DNA of 64,000 nt from Hetaerina americana (GCA_022747635.1 JAKTNV010000006.1:92289734-92353733); one strand, 5' to 3'. Positions 1 through 15,980 are shown, numbered from the stretch's first letter. The notes: generated by a model not told the origin, from the sequence alone. Program-made: numbers and translations.

Positions 1-3620
<3,620 letters not shown>

Positions 3621-6600
3621 AAGAGATGGGTGACGACTACATTACACAGATGGGTTTAAGTATTATCATAGTAACATATAATGGGCGGGTGGAGTGATGC
3701 ATAGTCCTAAAGATGAGAAAATGGGAATTCCGGATGAAATGATAAGAAGAAGACTGTATTATGTGTGATTGAACAATGGTTTATTGTAATGAGCTTATCT
3801 ACGACGGAGTATTATTGAACGTCGTGTTAAGTAGAGTTTATATGTGTATTCGCACTGAGTCCCGCTGGGTTAGCGAAAAATCTACGCGGTCTACTTGACA
3901 AATTTAAAAATAGTAATGATTACATCCATTTCCATTCTGAGACAACTTTCCGATGGAGTCATGCGTTGACGAATAAGGTTTTAGGTCCCATGAGAATGGC
4001 ATGTGATTTTTAAATGATCACTACTCGCAGCAAATATTTGAACAATACGCGTAAGGATGTAGGAATCAAATCAGTCAAGACAAATATCCACCAGCGTGGC
4101 GATCAAGTCCGTCCCATCTCTTCAACTTTGGGGAAGTTCGTTTTTTGGAGGGATTGAATGTATATAAAATTAGTTTTTTGCAAGACAACGGAAAGACCAT
4201 GCATTTTATTGTACGCTTTCCACAATATTGTATGAAATTAAAATTGACCTGGGCATTCCAAAATTAACATAGATAATGAATCAGTGCCTTGGGTATCTGT
4301 ATCGCAATTTACTATTGAATGGTGGATTAATTAAATAACTATGATCGGAGGAAAAAAATTGGAACATGAATTTCTCATCGATCCCGTCGATACAATCAAT
4401 CAAGCCTGACGCTTCATCCTGACTGTACCCTTCTATACGTTGATATCCTTCATCGACAACAATTCTAATTGCTGCACAAGCTACTTCTATCACGATATCA
4501 CTAATTCACGAAACGACCACTCCAATGAAACACTCGTTGTGGAGCTACGAGGTAAGGCTGAAAGATAAGGAAAGCGTTTTCATTTAATTAGATGTTTAAA
4601 CTTGTAATGTTTAATCGGTTAACAAAAAATCAGTCCTATATATGAAGGCACATTTTGTTAACTCCTTTGGAAAACCGGCAACATTTTACGAACATGTCCC
4701 ATTACACCTAAGCTCATCCATGGTAATTGAAATTTGGATGTTCTTATATTGTATTGAGAGCCTGCTGAGAGGAGGGTCGCTTTCAAGGCCGGAAGAGTCT
4801 CTGAGTTTAACTGCATTATCTTTGTTTTCCCACATCATCTAATAGAAATGCACAAAAAAAGGTACACGCACATTTTCGGCATTTCGATGATCCCAGACAC
4901 CTTTGTCGGTGTGAGAAGCAATCTTCCGCTTGCTTTCTCTTCTCTTCCTCTTTCTCTTATCTTTCTATTGGGGGCGAACAGACGTTGATTCCGCTTATTC
5001 CGCGAGTGGAACCTGGGCCGAATTCGTGTTTACAATCACACAGCCTCTCTCCATCCACATTTTCTCCCGGATTCCTGCGCGATCATCCCAGTCCGTAAAC
5101 ACGCCGCTTCACGCCATCAATCCTTTTATTTACGCCGTAACTGCAGAAACTAGAAGTACTCGCAGTATCAGCAGACAGCATTGAGGTGAGATCCTAAGAG
5201 ATGGAGTCTGTTTGGCTGTTAAAGGCTTTTGATACCTGGGGGGGGAGCTCCAGGGCTAAACCAAGCGTACCAATACTACCCAACAGCAAAGGCTTCCTCC
5301 CCACCACCACCTACACAACCCTGAATCCTATGCCGACTCCTTCCCACCTCGACCTTGAAAATATTGCTTGCTGGAAGACGGCGATCTGCCCACCGAAACC
5401 CTAAACCAAAACCAAATGACCCATTTCGGATGATCGTTTTTCCTAAACACGCGCCTGTTTAATAAAAAGTCTGTTCCTACTGTCGAGAACGGCCATTATA
5501 TTGATAACAGCGATGTGTTCTAAGATTGTTCAGGATGTCGTCCTTAAGTAAATCGGTCTGTAATCACTGGGGTCCTCCCAACCTGCGCCTCCGTAGAGAA
5601 CTAGCCTCCTGTCGCGAGTTATTGAACACGTGCAAAAAATGGTTTTCAGCAGGTTCGATGCCTATAGCAATTTCTTCACGATTCGAGGGGGGATTTCTTC
5701 CACACATCGTGCCTTATTTTTTCATTCGACTGCGTTCGAGCCAATGAAAATGATTGACTACAATATGGGGCCCATCTCGCATTTGGCCGTTCCATAGACT
5801 ACGTGAGATCTTTTTGAAATGTCCATCTTGTCTCTTGTGTGGTGCTAATAATGTTATATTTCCCTTTTTGAAGTCCTTTCTGGGTATACTACGATATGTA
5901 TGCTTGGCACTAGAATTCTCTCCGTAATTTTTCCTATAGTTTGGACCCATGTTGCTCCGAACTGAATTATTTTGCCAGCACTCAATTTTCAATGGCTACG
6001 AAGCATATTTTCACGAATGAGCCGATCTCGCGGCTCTTGGCGGATGTCAGCCCATCCCATTGCTCACACAAACTTCCAAGGGTTTTCAGTGTAACCGACA
6101 GTTCTGGAAAATAATAAAAATTGAAAAAAGAATGAAAACAATTGTTGAGTATATTTTTAAGAATAAAAATAATGTTGTCTTTATGGCTCACCAACATACC
6201 ATAATTAATTACCTTATTAACAATATTGATTGTATGTGATGTGGACGGCGTTAGAAGTTGAATTGCAAAAGTGAATGGTGTGTTAACGGAGGGTGACTAT
6301 GAATGGTAAATGAAATTGAAGAGCGCGTGATTATGGAGTGAGTGCGGCGATGGACGGTGCGTAGTATGTCCTCGCACGGTGTGAACTAGCCCATGGGTGA
6401 CGGTAAAGGTGCGGTTGGTAATCTTCAAGAGTCATTGTGTACATATGAGAGCTTTTTGTCCCATATCTGTTCCTCTTGTGTAAGTTTGTATGTATGTGCA
6501 TTGTGAGAGTGACAGTTGACCAGACTTGACCGTTGTCCCCAGGACAAATTGCCTAATCGCAACGATAAATTGTAATAAATTAAATAAATAAATGAAATAA

Positions 6601-8127
6601 TTAAGCACGAATATTGTTGTTAGTGCTAAATTCCAATACATTTTGCGGAAGAAATATCATAATATACCTTCAAAGTTTGTGGCCAAGTTGCCCCAATGGG
6701 CCTACGTGCCCCCACCTTACGGTAATTAAAAATCCCAAGTAAACTCCCCTTCCCTGTCAAATGCACGCATTGTGCCTCCATAACGATTCGTACCTTCCAA
6801 CTTGGAACACGGTGCAATGTGCCTCGAAGTCCCATTTCACTCTTCCTATTCCAGAGATTTAATGATGATTCTATGCATCACATTTCTTTATTGGATATGG
6901 GTCCAGGGCCCTAAGGACAAACGGTCAACGTATAAATTTTAATTTTCTTCAATTCTCCTTACCGGTAACGGTATTGCAAATTGTAAATACGAATACAAAA
7001 GCAATCAATTCGATAAATTTTACCCATCAATTGCTGTTTACAAAAGAGTATCCGCATCTCTCATTGCAGTTGATGCATTTCAAACAGGTTCCAATATTAT
7101 CATTACATTCATATTCCGTTAATAAAATATATCTAACACATAAAATGCACCGTTGGCGGATGCTAAACAGATGTCTCGCTTTCAGGTATTTTTGCGCTTT
7201 TTCCTAAATTTGAGCGTATCCAATAAATGGACGCAGTTCATTCGACATGATCATACCCTTAGATAGTTTCATTCCACAGTCCTCCATCCTTCTACATTCG
7301 GTGTTCATTCACTCACCCCTCGATAGCTTTCCGGTCCTTTTGAGCCTGACCTATGTACTGGCCACTTGGCCCTCCTTTATGGAATCTTCCCCTTATGTTT
7401 TCGTGCTATTATTATGCTTGTCACTAATCAATTGTGTCTCAAGAGTTGCACAATCCATGCAGTTCTTCGTTGCCGTAGGGTGAGTGCTTCCTCCACAAAC
7501 ATGCCTCTCTTCTTCCGCATTTCTTTAAACATCCTCCTCCCTCACTTTGCCTCCCTGTCCGTTTAATCTCCGGTATTCTTCTCTTCAGTATCGCTCTTTA
7601 AAGGGGTCTGACCTTCGCTGGTTCACATTTCCAATGTTCCATGCCTCCGAAGTGTAGATTTCCATGCGAATACGAAGACGAACTGCTTCCTTGATTGCAA
7701 CCTCAGATACTCGTACTTTGAGCTTGGCAGTTTCCTCTTCTTCATGGTGACCCTCTTAGATTGAGTACTTCTTTGCTGATGTCGGTCGAACATTTTCCAT
7801 TCCTAGTTACGTACACTGCGGCTCAAGTGATCAAGGTATGATTCTAATTACTCTAGTTTCACTCCTCAAATGAAAATATCTGTCTTCAGCTTCTTTCTTC
7901 CGCGCACGATGATTTTAGTTGTCGCCCACATATTTCTCACATGTATTTATGTACCGAAGTACTTGGTCCCAAGTATTCAGTGGCTTGAAGGACCCCTCAC
8001 GTTTCTGCAACTACTAAAATGTCATATCCTAACCGGAGCACGTTTGATTCTTTGTCATTCGCCACTGACTCCTCTGATGCCCAACCCTTGTGCTTCTTTT
8101 AGCGCCTCCTCTGCGTAGACATGTATA
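3621..8127. other. AT-rich stretch with no recognised gene
   Basis: No open frame in this 4.5 kb carries a recognisable domain or a convincing exon pair. A short patch near 5,545-5,590 matches, on the minus strand, the CR1-like LINE segment around the SNYRP motif (compare 23,345 and 27,555), so a very old LINE fragment is likely there. The region around 7,610-7,830 looks vaguely like decayed LINE RT but I cannot support it. Confidence 0.4.
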
Positions 8128-9434
8128 CAGGGTTCGTCCGGAAAATAAGTGTATTGAGCTCAGGAAAAAAAATTTATTACACTTTTACATATCTTAAGCT
8201 AATATTCCTCAAAATAGGACCCTTGTGAGTCGATACACTTGTTCCAGCGGCGTTCCCATTCCTGGAACGCTCCCGCGAAGGCATCATCGGGAACCTCTCG
8301 AAGACACGTCGTCACGGCCTCTTTGACGGCGTCCAAAGTCCCGTATCGCGTTCCTTTCAAACTCCTCTTTATCTTCGGGAACAGAAAGAAGTCCGGTGGT
8401 GCCAAGTCCGGGCTGTAGGGCGGGTGCGGCAGCGTTGCCACGCCGTACTTGGCCAAGAAGTCCGACACGACAAGCGCGGTGTGAGACAGCGCATTGTCGT
8501 GATGCAGCCGCCAGATGTTTTTGATCGCTGGCCGGACGAGGGCGACTCGTTTTCGAAGCCTGTCGAGCACTTGGACGTAAAATGCAGCATTTACAGTTTG
8601 TCGTTCAGGTACAAATTCGTAGTGGACGACTCCCCTTTTGTCAAAAAAGACAATGAGCATCGCCTTGATCCGAGATTTGCTCATGCGAGCTTTCTTTTGA
8701 CGGGGTGATGATGGGGTGTGCCACTCCGCACTTTGTCTCTTCGACTCCGGGTCGTACTCAAAGATCCACGCCTCGTCACCCGAAACAACGTTCTCTAAAA
8801 AATGTGGATCATTTTTGCAGTGATCCGCAAGTTGTGTCGCGATTTCCAAACGATTGAGTCTTTGATCATCACTGAGCACTTTCGGCACCAACTTTGCACA
8901 AATTTTTCGCATCTGTAATTGCTCCCTAATAATCTCGTGCACTATTGTTTTTGGCACATTACACTGCTCTGCTATCATCCGAACACTAAGACGACGATCA
9001 GAGTTCAGTACATCGCGAACTTTTCGCACATTTTCGTCGGTGAGTGTCGTTGATGGGCGTCCAGGCCGTGGTTCGTCGTCGACCTCTTCTCTGCCCTCCA
9101 CGAACATCTTGTGCCACCGAAAGATCATGTTTCTGGGCATGGCTGACTCCCCGTAAGCCTGGTTAATCATACCGACAGTTTTGGTAGACGATTTCCCAAG
9201 CTTTACCGCAAATTTGATGGAATCCAAAAACTTCGGCATCGCGTTCCGTGACGTGGGTCGAGCGTGGAGGTTCGCGTTAACAGAGCTCCTCACTACACCA
9301 CAGCTCAGAGCCGACTGCCTTTTTCAGCGTCGCTTGCCAACATACCCCCCTCCAATCGCAGCCCGTCAGAGCGGTGCTGGGCGCGCCTGGAGCGGCGGGA
9401 AAAAATCAGTACACTTATTTTCCGGACGAACCCT
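8128..9434 (-). mobile_element. Complete mariner element, DD34D type
   Basis: This is a 1,307-bp Tc1/mariner transposon. It is bounded by perfect 26-bp terminal inverted repeats (CAGGGTTCGTCCGG...) and flanked on both sides by TA (8,126-8,127 and 9,435-9,436), the expected target duplication. The length is typical of mariner. It is read on the minus strand and carries an uninterrupted transposase, so it looks young and possibly autonomous. Confidence 0.96.
8199..9293 (-). CDS. Mariner transposase, apparently intact
   Basis: The 364-aa protein would bind the terminal repeats and catalyse cut-and-paste transposition in the nucleus. The N-terminal half holds two helix-turn-helix regions separated by a GRPS linker (PRPGRPSTT, about residue 80), as in mariner. 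The catalytic triad is visible: D in SGDEAWIFEYD, D in HHDNALSHTA, and D in YSPDLAPPDFFLFP, with exactly 34 residues between the second and third, hence DD34D. Length is close to the usual 345-350 aa. The listed start adds about 18 residues before MPKFLDSIKFAVKLG, which is the more typical start, so the downstream Met may be the real one. There are no stops or frameshifts. Activity is inference; only structural integrity is seen. Confidence 0.93.
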   Translation of the reverse strand: MRSSVNANLHARPTSRNAMPKFLDSIKFAVKLGKSSTKTVGMINQAYGESAMPRNMIFRWHKMFVEGREEVDDEPRPGRPSTTLTDENVRKVRDVLNSDRRLSVRMIAEQCNVPKTIVHEIIREQLQMRKICAKLVPKVLSDDQRLNRLEIATQLADHCKNDPHFLENVVSGDEAWIFEYDPESKRQSAEWHTPSSPRQKKARMSKSRIKAMLIVFFDKRGVVHYEFVPERQTVNAAFYVQVLDRLRKRVALVRPAIKNIWRLHHDNALSHTALVVSDFLAKYGVATLPHPPYSPDLAPPDFFLFPKIKRSLKGTRYGTLDAVKEAVTTCLREVPDDAFAGAFQEWERRWNKCIDSQGSYFEEY

Positions 9435-12400
9435 GTACTCTGAATAATGGTGGCGAGGGGTTGCATCCTTTTCTGAATTCCTACTTTCACCTTCAATTTT
9501 CCTTCTACTTTTCCTAGGCATGTTTCCTTTCCTTTGTTCCCTGATCCTTGTGGAAGTGATGCTTGCCGTCGAAAGCGACTCTCTTGTCGTTGTCGTCCAT
9601 TCCAAGCGCTTCTAGTATCTTGGACATCTTGTTCCAATCGATATCCCCGAGACCACCCCCAAGTCCAACAATGCCAAATGCAATCAACGGCTTCTTCATG
9701 TCTTCGGCCAGCGCCCTCCATTTGAATGGTGCCTATCTCTATCGCTCCTTGGTTTTTTCTGAAGACAAATTGGCTTTTCAAGGGGATCTCTCCTCGTATC
9801 CTTCGGCTAAAAATCCCAGCGAGTGTTTACATTGCCTAAGATATTAGGGTCAATGTTTTTCGCTCTTTGTATGCTCTTGGTTTCTTCAGTTTCGCTCGCG
9901 ATATTCTTCATTCCCTTCCATTCTCCTCCTTCGCTCGTTTCACTCATTCCTCTGTCGATGGTATCGCTTAACTTTTCCTTTTGTTCGCTTTTTACTCCAG
10001 TAGTACCTCTGTGCTCCATTTGTTTTCTCCTTCCCGCGTGCTCTGTCCTCTTCTTAGCCTTGCTGCCAGTGACCAAGAGTATTACTATTTGCATCTGCGC
10101 CGAGGTGGCTCGTACGTCGGTCGCTTCATTTAGTTCATGCATCTCGCTCTCGCTGGAAAATAGTCAACTTTGGTCATAGCCAACTCCGTCCCCTCGCATC
10201 CTGCCCGATGTTGTTCAAAGAGGGTCTTCGCCCGTGCTCTCCCCGTCCCAGAATTCGAACCCGTCCGCCGTATCCTTCCCCCAATCCGTCCCACGCTGCG
10301 TCCCACCGCAGAGTTCCCATTCCACTCTTGCTGTTCCCCTTCAGTCCTTCGTTTATTCAAATGCCTCTTCTATTTACCCCTCAGAATGCACCGTATGTCC
10401 CCCTCCCTCTTTACTAATTCTGATGACAAGGTCAAAGGGTGAGCCTTATTGCATTGCGGTCACATCCTGATGGTTGGTTAAATATTACTAACGGGCATTG
10501 ACTCTCACAAGTGATTTATCTAAAATTCCTCCCGTTAGGTTTACTTTCTATGAAAGGCTCATGGCATCGTCCGTTAAATGCTTTACCTCATTGTATTTCA
10601 CCTCTCAAGGATCACTCACTTATGAAGGAGACATCTTTCCATCGACCATGAAAATATGTATATGTATGGTAACTCGAATCTTATAAGAGCAGCCAAATCA
10701 CGGACAGAATTATAATCATTTTCATAATCAATTGTATGTATTCCACCAGCATCCCATGAAAAATATACTTCGAATGAAAGTAATTGCTTCGCTATCCTAC
10801 TTAAGAGGCTGTGAGTGAAATCATTCGACGCGCTAAACCTGTTATCACCGACATAAAACCTGCGTTCGATTCAAATTTCATCCGATAAGTTTTTCCCGCC
10901 CACAGGAAAGTCCTGTAATGCAGTTCATCTCATTCGCAAACCGCTCGCCGCAAATTGACGAGCCATCATATTTGCATTTGCTTTTCACTGTCAACGCTGA
11001 TTTGATACCTTCCCAGTGCTTTATAGTTTTCACTCCGACACTTCTATCGACGCATGACGTTAAATCACGAAGTTCTGTCGTGATTGTGAAACCGATCACC
11101 ACATGCGCGTTAATTATCAGCTCTGCCAAAGAAATGAACACCCGAAGATGTGACCGAATCGAGCAAATTTTAACGTTGAATATTGAGACATTGGGGTCGA
11201 GTGTCATGGGGAATGGAATGCCTCCGGTTTGTGGGGTGGAGGGGAGAGGAATGGCATTTCTTTTCGTGTGCGGAAGATGTTAGAATTGACCTCATTTTCG
11301 TAGTCGCGAAACCGCAGCTAAGGCACGATGAACCCCACTGCGGATAAATGAGTGTTCCGGAATTCGGTTCAGCCGGCCGCCATTGTGTCGAAATTAATTG
11401 GAAATGGGATTCAGTGGTCGAGGCCAGGACTCTCCGAACCAATGACCCAAAGATAGTCATGTACTCCCCACACTCCTTCCTTTAATGACCCAAATTCAAA
11501 TATTTCAAATGGACCGTGACCTAAATTTCCACTTTGCCTTTAAACTCTCCTGGCGAATTTCGGGTCAAGGCCGTAGCCCGACTTGCAAGCAATCATTTGC
11601 GTCCACCAGTTACGGTGTCATGCGGAGCTAGAGAATAATGTGCAAAATTCATATAGACTGCCAAATATCGGACTTAATGAATTCCATCTAATCTACATGT
11701 AAATCTACGCGCTATCCCGCAAGGTCGGTGCTGGGAGAACTGGCCATTTATGCATGCCTAAATATGAATACATACTCGCTTATGCAGCAAAATACTTGTA
11801 CATGTACGTATTTACTTGCCCATCTACATCATTCAGGGACGAAGGTGCTCCAGCTGATCTTTGAAGATGGTTTTTTCAATGAAATGTTAAGGAGTGATTA
11901 CATTTGGTTTGGCTCGGACTGCAGCAATGGTCCGACCCTCTCTCTTCTTCTGGTAATCCGCTCTTCCTACGATTCGCGGGGCGATCACAATTCCGTTGGG
12001 GAGACGAGGAAACTTCGGTCTTCCGTAGCTCCCCATTAGTATTGATCTCATCTACTACCCTTTTTGGGGCTCAATGGGGTCACGTCCTGATTCCTCCGTC
12101 ATGCTCACTCTTCTAGCTTTAACAGTTTCATGATTCGAGTGGATATTCTCCTAACTGTTTCCAATTCCTCAATTAACGTTTTCTTACCCCAAATACTTTC
12201 CATCTATTGTAAATATGACACAGCTCAAACAAAGTAGTATCTTTTTATTTTTTCATAAGATTTTCGATGTCATTCCACCTAAGACAAGCATTAATTTTTT
12301 TATGTACGCGATATACACTACAACAGTACAACTTGTATATCAGTCGGAATTCACCCGCCTTCTAATGTGTTCACATAGTCCGCGATATTTTTCGAATATT

Positions 12401-13274
12401 CTAACAAGATACACGATCTGCTTCACTTCTTCCGCGGTTCAACCCCGATAAAGAACTGTTCTCCCCGTTTCCCTCGTCATACACAACTCTCGTCTTTGAG
12501 GCACGCAGTTAGCCTCTCTGTTTTCGTCCCCTCTCTACCTTCCAGTCATCTCCTCGGAGCCCAGCGCTGAGCCATTTCGCCCTCTCCTCATAGAAAAGAA
12601 TCTTAACATTTGCATCCCCAATCATTGCACCTGCCTCATTTATTTATCTATATAGTCCAACCCAGGCCTTCAATCAGACGAAGAACTACCGAGTGATGGA
12701 AATGTTTTTATTAAATTAATTAAATTTTGTACCGTTTACGCTTCGAGCAACAGGAGCCAGTGGATTAGTAGCTGTGGAGTTAGCTTGCCTCTCCCGCGCG
12801 CCCCAATACCCACGACGGTGTCCCCAGATACCTGCGGGCGTCCCTCTCCCTCGCCTCCCCCCTTTGGGCCGCGCGGTCGTATTAACGGTGATTCGGTCCT
12901 CGAAGGCTGCTTTGCGGGAGGCTGGAGCCGAAACAATACCACAGGGTCCCTCGCCGGGATTATAGGGCTCTCCTTGAGGTCTCGGCACATACTTGGTGTG
13001 TCCTCTATTGTGGGCGGACGCCCTAGTTTAAACTACATGACCATTGCAACTCGCTAAATTCGGTATTGCACAAGAACATGTAATGTTTACGGGATGATAA
13101 CGTTTTTAATCCTCGAAATAATGGACAGGCATATTCGTGCGAAAACTTTCAACTTAATAGGAGAAATTAAATGTTCTTCAATCAGCTATTACCTCAAAAT
13201 ATTACAGTCAACAAAAGAAGTAGGCACATTTTTAATAAATGGACTAATGACCGCATGCACGGTTTAAAATTAAA
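9435..13274. other. Stretch without a supported gene
   Basis: Several open frames of 60-120 codons occur on both strands. On the minus strand near 9,514-9,699 a segment (DIDWNKMSKILEALGMDDND) faintly resembles the RTE RT segment FDRVNWEKLMSILQKIGIDW, which would make 9,440-9,780 an ancient RTE remnant. The frames at 9,807-10,442 and the GC-rich patch at 12,716-13,057 match nothing I know. Confidence 0.3.
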
Positions 13275-13862
13275 AAAAAACTCCATTTTTTCTTTCTAGA
13301 AAATCGCATAACCTTTGTTGTAGTTCTCACATGATGTAGCCTTAAACTTTTTCGGAATTGGAACTAAAACCGGTCTCACACAAAGTCTTCCGGCCAGATT
13401 CCTTCCTCAAAGATACTACGAATCAGCCCATATAGCCTCTTCCTCCCACATTTTCCTAAACATTTCAATAGTTCCGCGGGAATGTTATCGACCCCCACGG
13501 CGGTATTTAATTTCATCTCCCTTAATGCCCTTTTGTATCTCATCGTCGAGTATTCCTGGATCTAAGCAATCTTCCACTACGTCTTGTACCTTTTCTATGT
13601 CTAGCTTAATAGGTCTAAGTTCTATACTAGAGAGTTCTACGGAGGGGTTTGTTGGGAGAAAACCTATGAAGGGAGGAAAAGTGAATGAATGGGGTATTGA
13701 CCCGCAGTAGGATGTTCAAGAATTTAATAGGGGGAGAATGTTAGGCAAAGAGGGAAAGGGAAGGAACAGGATAAGGATGTTGGACGGGTTGAAGGGAGGA
13801 AGAAAGTACTTAGAGATGAAGAGGAACCTGATGTAGAGTGGGATGTTGTGTTTTGCTAGGGG
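13275..13862. mobile_element. Broken RTE-like LINE copy with inverted 5' segment
   Basis: Two RTE segments meet head to head. From about 13,635 down to 13,275 the sequence reads on the minus strand through the part encoding the ELYS...NKAVGVDNIP...LLKCL region, with an internal deletion near 13,320 that jumps over the RT core. From about 13,640 to 13,862 it reads on the plus strand through the C-terminal segment ([14 protein letters not shown], then the GATGTTGTGTTTTGCTAG 3' region). An inverted upstream part plus a direct 3' part, without overlap, is the structure left by twin priming during LINE integration. Confidence 0.75.
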
Positions 13863-13874
13863 CCAAATCACGTT

Positions 13875-14107
13875 TCCTGGATAGCTCAAGTTGTTAAGAG
13901 CCTCCGCCCGGCAAGTGGAAAGATCCGGAGTAAAATCCCGGTGTAATATTTTTTCACTCTTGATCTGCCTGATTCCGCCTTCCCCACTTCTCCTGAGTTT
14001 GTCGTTCATTTGTGTTCCTATCCCTTTTCCTTATATCTGTTTCTGTATAAATGAGTATTTGTTCGCCGTTTGGCGGGATTTCGTGTTTCAATGCATGTAT
14101 ATATATA
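13875..14107 (+). repeat. tRNA-derived SINE, copy 1
   Basis: The head resembles a tRNA gene: an A-box-like GATAGCTCAAGTTGTTAAG near 13,880, an anticodon-arm-like TCCGCCCGGCAAGTGGA (loop CCGGCAA, GGC, Ala-like), and a B-box-like stretch decayed to GGAGTAAAATCCCGG. A non-tRNA body follows (CCTATCCCTTTTCCTTA, GTTCGCCGTTTGGCGGGATT) and a short TA tail. It is strongly similar to the copy at 15,981-16,204. It is presumed Pol III transcribed and mobilised in trans by a LINE. Confidence 0.8.
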
Positions 14108-14109
14108 TA

Positions 14110-14862
14110 CGAGGGTCATCCGGAAAGTAGTACCCGTTCGTGCCGCATGAAGTGCTGACGACGCGAGTAGCCGCTGGACGAGGTCAGATAGCTTCAGTGG
14201 CTTGTCTGCCTTCTCTGAGCCAAGTTGCGTGACGCTAGCATTGCCTGTGTTGTTTCTGTGATTGTTTACAATGTTTAAAAAAATTGAGAACGCCGCCAGT
14301 TGTGAAGTGAGGGCAGTGATTAAATCCCTCAATGCAAGAAACGTTCGCCCATGTGATATTCATCGCCAATTAAAGGAGGTGTATGGAGACAATGTAATGG
14401 ACGAGTCGTCTGTTCGGCGGTGGTGTCGCAACTTCAACATGGGGAGGGGGAACACACACGACGATGAGCGTTCGGAGAGACCGTCTGTCATTACAGACCA
14501 ACTGGTGAGCTCAGTTGACGAATTCGTGAGGAACGATCGGCGCGTCACAATTGATGACATCTGTGAGCATTTTCCCAATGTTTCTCGAACAATTGTTCAT
14601 GAAATTGTTAAACACCATCTGCATTATGCAAAAATTTGTGCAAGATGGGTCCCTCGCGTATCTCAATGAGCTGGCGGCGAAGGACTATGCAGCAGGAATA
14701 CAGAAACTTGTCACACGTTATGACAAATGCCTTAATTTGCTTGGAGATTATGTTGAGAAGTAGTTTAAAGTATCCTCTTTCAAATAAAATTTTTTATGTT
14801 TGTTAATATTTACTTTTGTGTCTTTATTTCACGAACGGGTACTACTTTCCGGATGACCCTCG
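14110..14862 (+). mobile_element. 753-bp mariner deletion derivative, copy 1
   Basis: Perfect 33-bp terminal inverted repeats (CGAGGGTCATCCGGAAAGTA...) are flanked by TA on both sides. Inside is the first part of a mariner transposase, then a jump to the last codons of the gene. The whole catalytic domain is missing. Two other copies in this window have exactly the same length and the same deletion, so this is an amplified non-autonomous (MITE-like) family. Confidence 0.95.
14262..14669 (+). pseudogene. Truncated mariner transposase (DNA-binding domain only)
   Basis: The 135-aa frame begins MFTMFKKIENAASCEVRAVI and contains both helix-turn-helix regions of a mariner-type transposase with the GRPS-type linker (here SERPSV, Gly replaced by Arg/Glu context) near residue 67. 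It ends RWVPRVSQ-stop just after the point where catalytic sequence should start. The real C-terminus survives in another frame (ELAAKDYAAGIQ...LLGDYVEK, ending 14,763), so the deletion is out of frame and no DDD residues remain. If expressed, the product could bind the terminal repeats but not cut; that is inference. Confidence 0.85.
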
Positions 14863-14864
14863 TA

Positions 14865-14996
14865 GTACAATACACAGTAACACATAATATAGAAACACAA
14901 AAAAAGAGAACACTCACACATATTTTCTTGATATTTCGACGGAAACAATCCGTCTTCCTCTGAAGATGTAGAAGTAATCATATATATATATATATA
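14865..14996. mobile_element. Penelope-like 3'-end remnant with hammerhead-like motif
   Basis: Between the two mariner derivatives lies a 130-bp piece ending in (TA)n. Its minus strand carries CAGAGGA, then a stem GACGG/CCGTC, then GAAA (about 14,932-14,965). This matches the hammerhead core order CUGANGA - stem II - GAAA with one core substitution. Such motifs are known from Penelope-like elements, and the surrounding ACACAAAAAAAGAGAACACTC resembles the 3' end of the Penelope element at 16,255. Confidence 0.5.
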
Positions 14997-15749
14997 CGAG
15001 GGTCATCCGGAAAGTAGTACCCGTTCGTGCCGCATGAAGTGCTGACGGCGCGAGTAGCCGCTGTACGAGGTCAGATAGCTTCAGTGGCTTGTCTGCCTTC
15101 TCTGAGCCAAGTTGCGTGACGCTAGCATTGCCTGTGTTGTTTCTGTGATTGTTTACAATGTTTAAAAAAATTGAGAACGCCGCCAGTTGTGAAGTGAGGG
15201 CAGTGATTAAATCCCTCAATGCAAGAAACGTTCGCCCATGTGATATTCATCGCCAATTAAAGGAGGTGTATGGAGACAATGTAATGGACGAGTCGTCTGT
15301 TCGGCGGTGGTGTCGCAACTTCAACATGGGGAGGGGGAACACACACGACGATGAGCGTTCGGGGAGACCGTCTGTCATTACAGACCAACTGGTGAGCTCA
15401 GTTGACGAATTCGTGAGGAACGATCGGCGCGTCACAATTGATGACATCTGTGAGCATTTTCCCAATGTTTCTCGAACAATTGTTCATGAAATTGTTAAAC
15501 ACCATCTGCATTATGCAAAAATTTGTGCAAGATGGGTCCCTCGCGTATCTCAATGAGCTGGCGGCGAAGGACTATGCAGCAGGAATACAGAAACTTGTCA
15601 CACGTTATGACAAATGCCTTAATTTGCTTGGAGATTATGTTGAGAAGTAGTTTAAAGTATCCTCTTTCAAATAAAATTTTTTATGTTTGTTAATATTTAC
15701 TTTTGTGTCTTTATTTCACGAACGGGTACTACTTTCCGGATGACCCTCG
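14997..15749 (+). mobile_element. 753-bp mariner deletion derivative, copy 2
   Basis: This copy has the same length, orientation, internal deletion and 33-bp terminal repeats as the copy at 14,110, and starts 135 bp after that one ends. Only a few substitutions separate the two. The 5' end abuts a short (TA)n that supplied the TA target. Confidence 0.95.
15149..15556 (+). pseudogene. Truncated mariner transposase, copy 2
   Basis: A 135-aa DNA-binding-domain frame that keeps the normal SGRPSV linker where the copy at 14,262 has SERPSV. Both helix-turn-helix parts are present, the catalytic domain is deleted, and the C-terminal codons are out of frame downstream (to 15,650). Confidence 0.85.
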
Positions 15750-15980
15750 TATATATGTTCTGTTCTTTTCTTCTGTACTTCTTTCGTTTTGTGTTCTTTT
15801 GTTCTGTCACTGTTCTTTTCCTGTATGATGTTGTATGAATTCTAACCACTGACCTTTCCTCTTGTGTATTGTCTATTTCTTCTTTGGTGGGTGAAACAGC
15901 CCCCTGACGCCATCTCTTGGCTAAAGAATCGGGGCGCTTGGCGATATATAAGACCCACGGATCTCAGGGTAAATTACATA

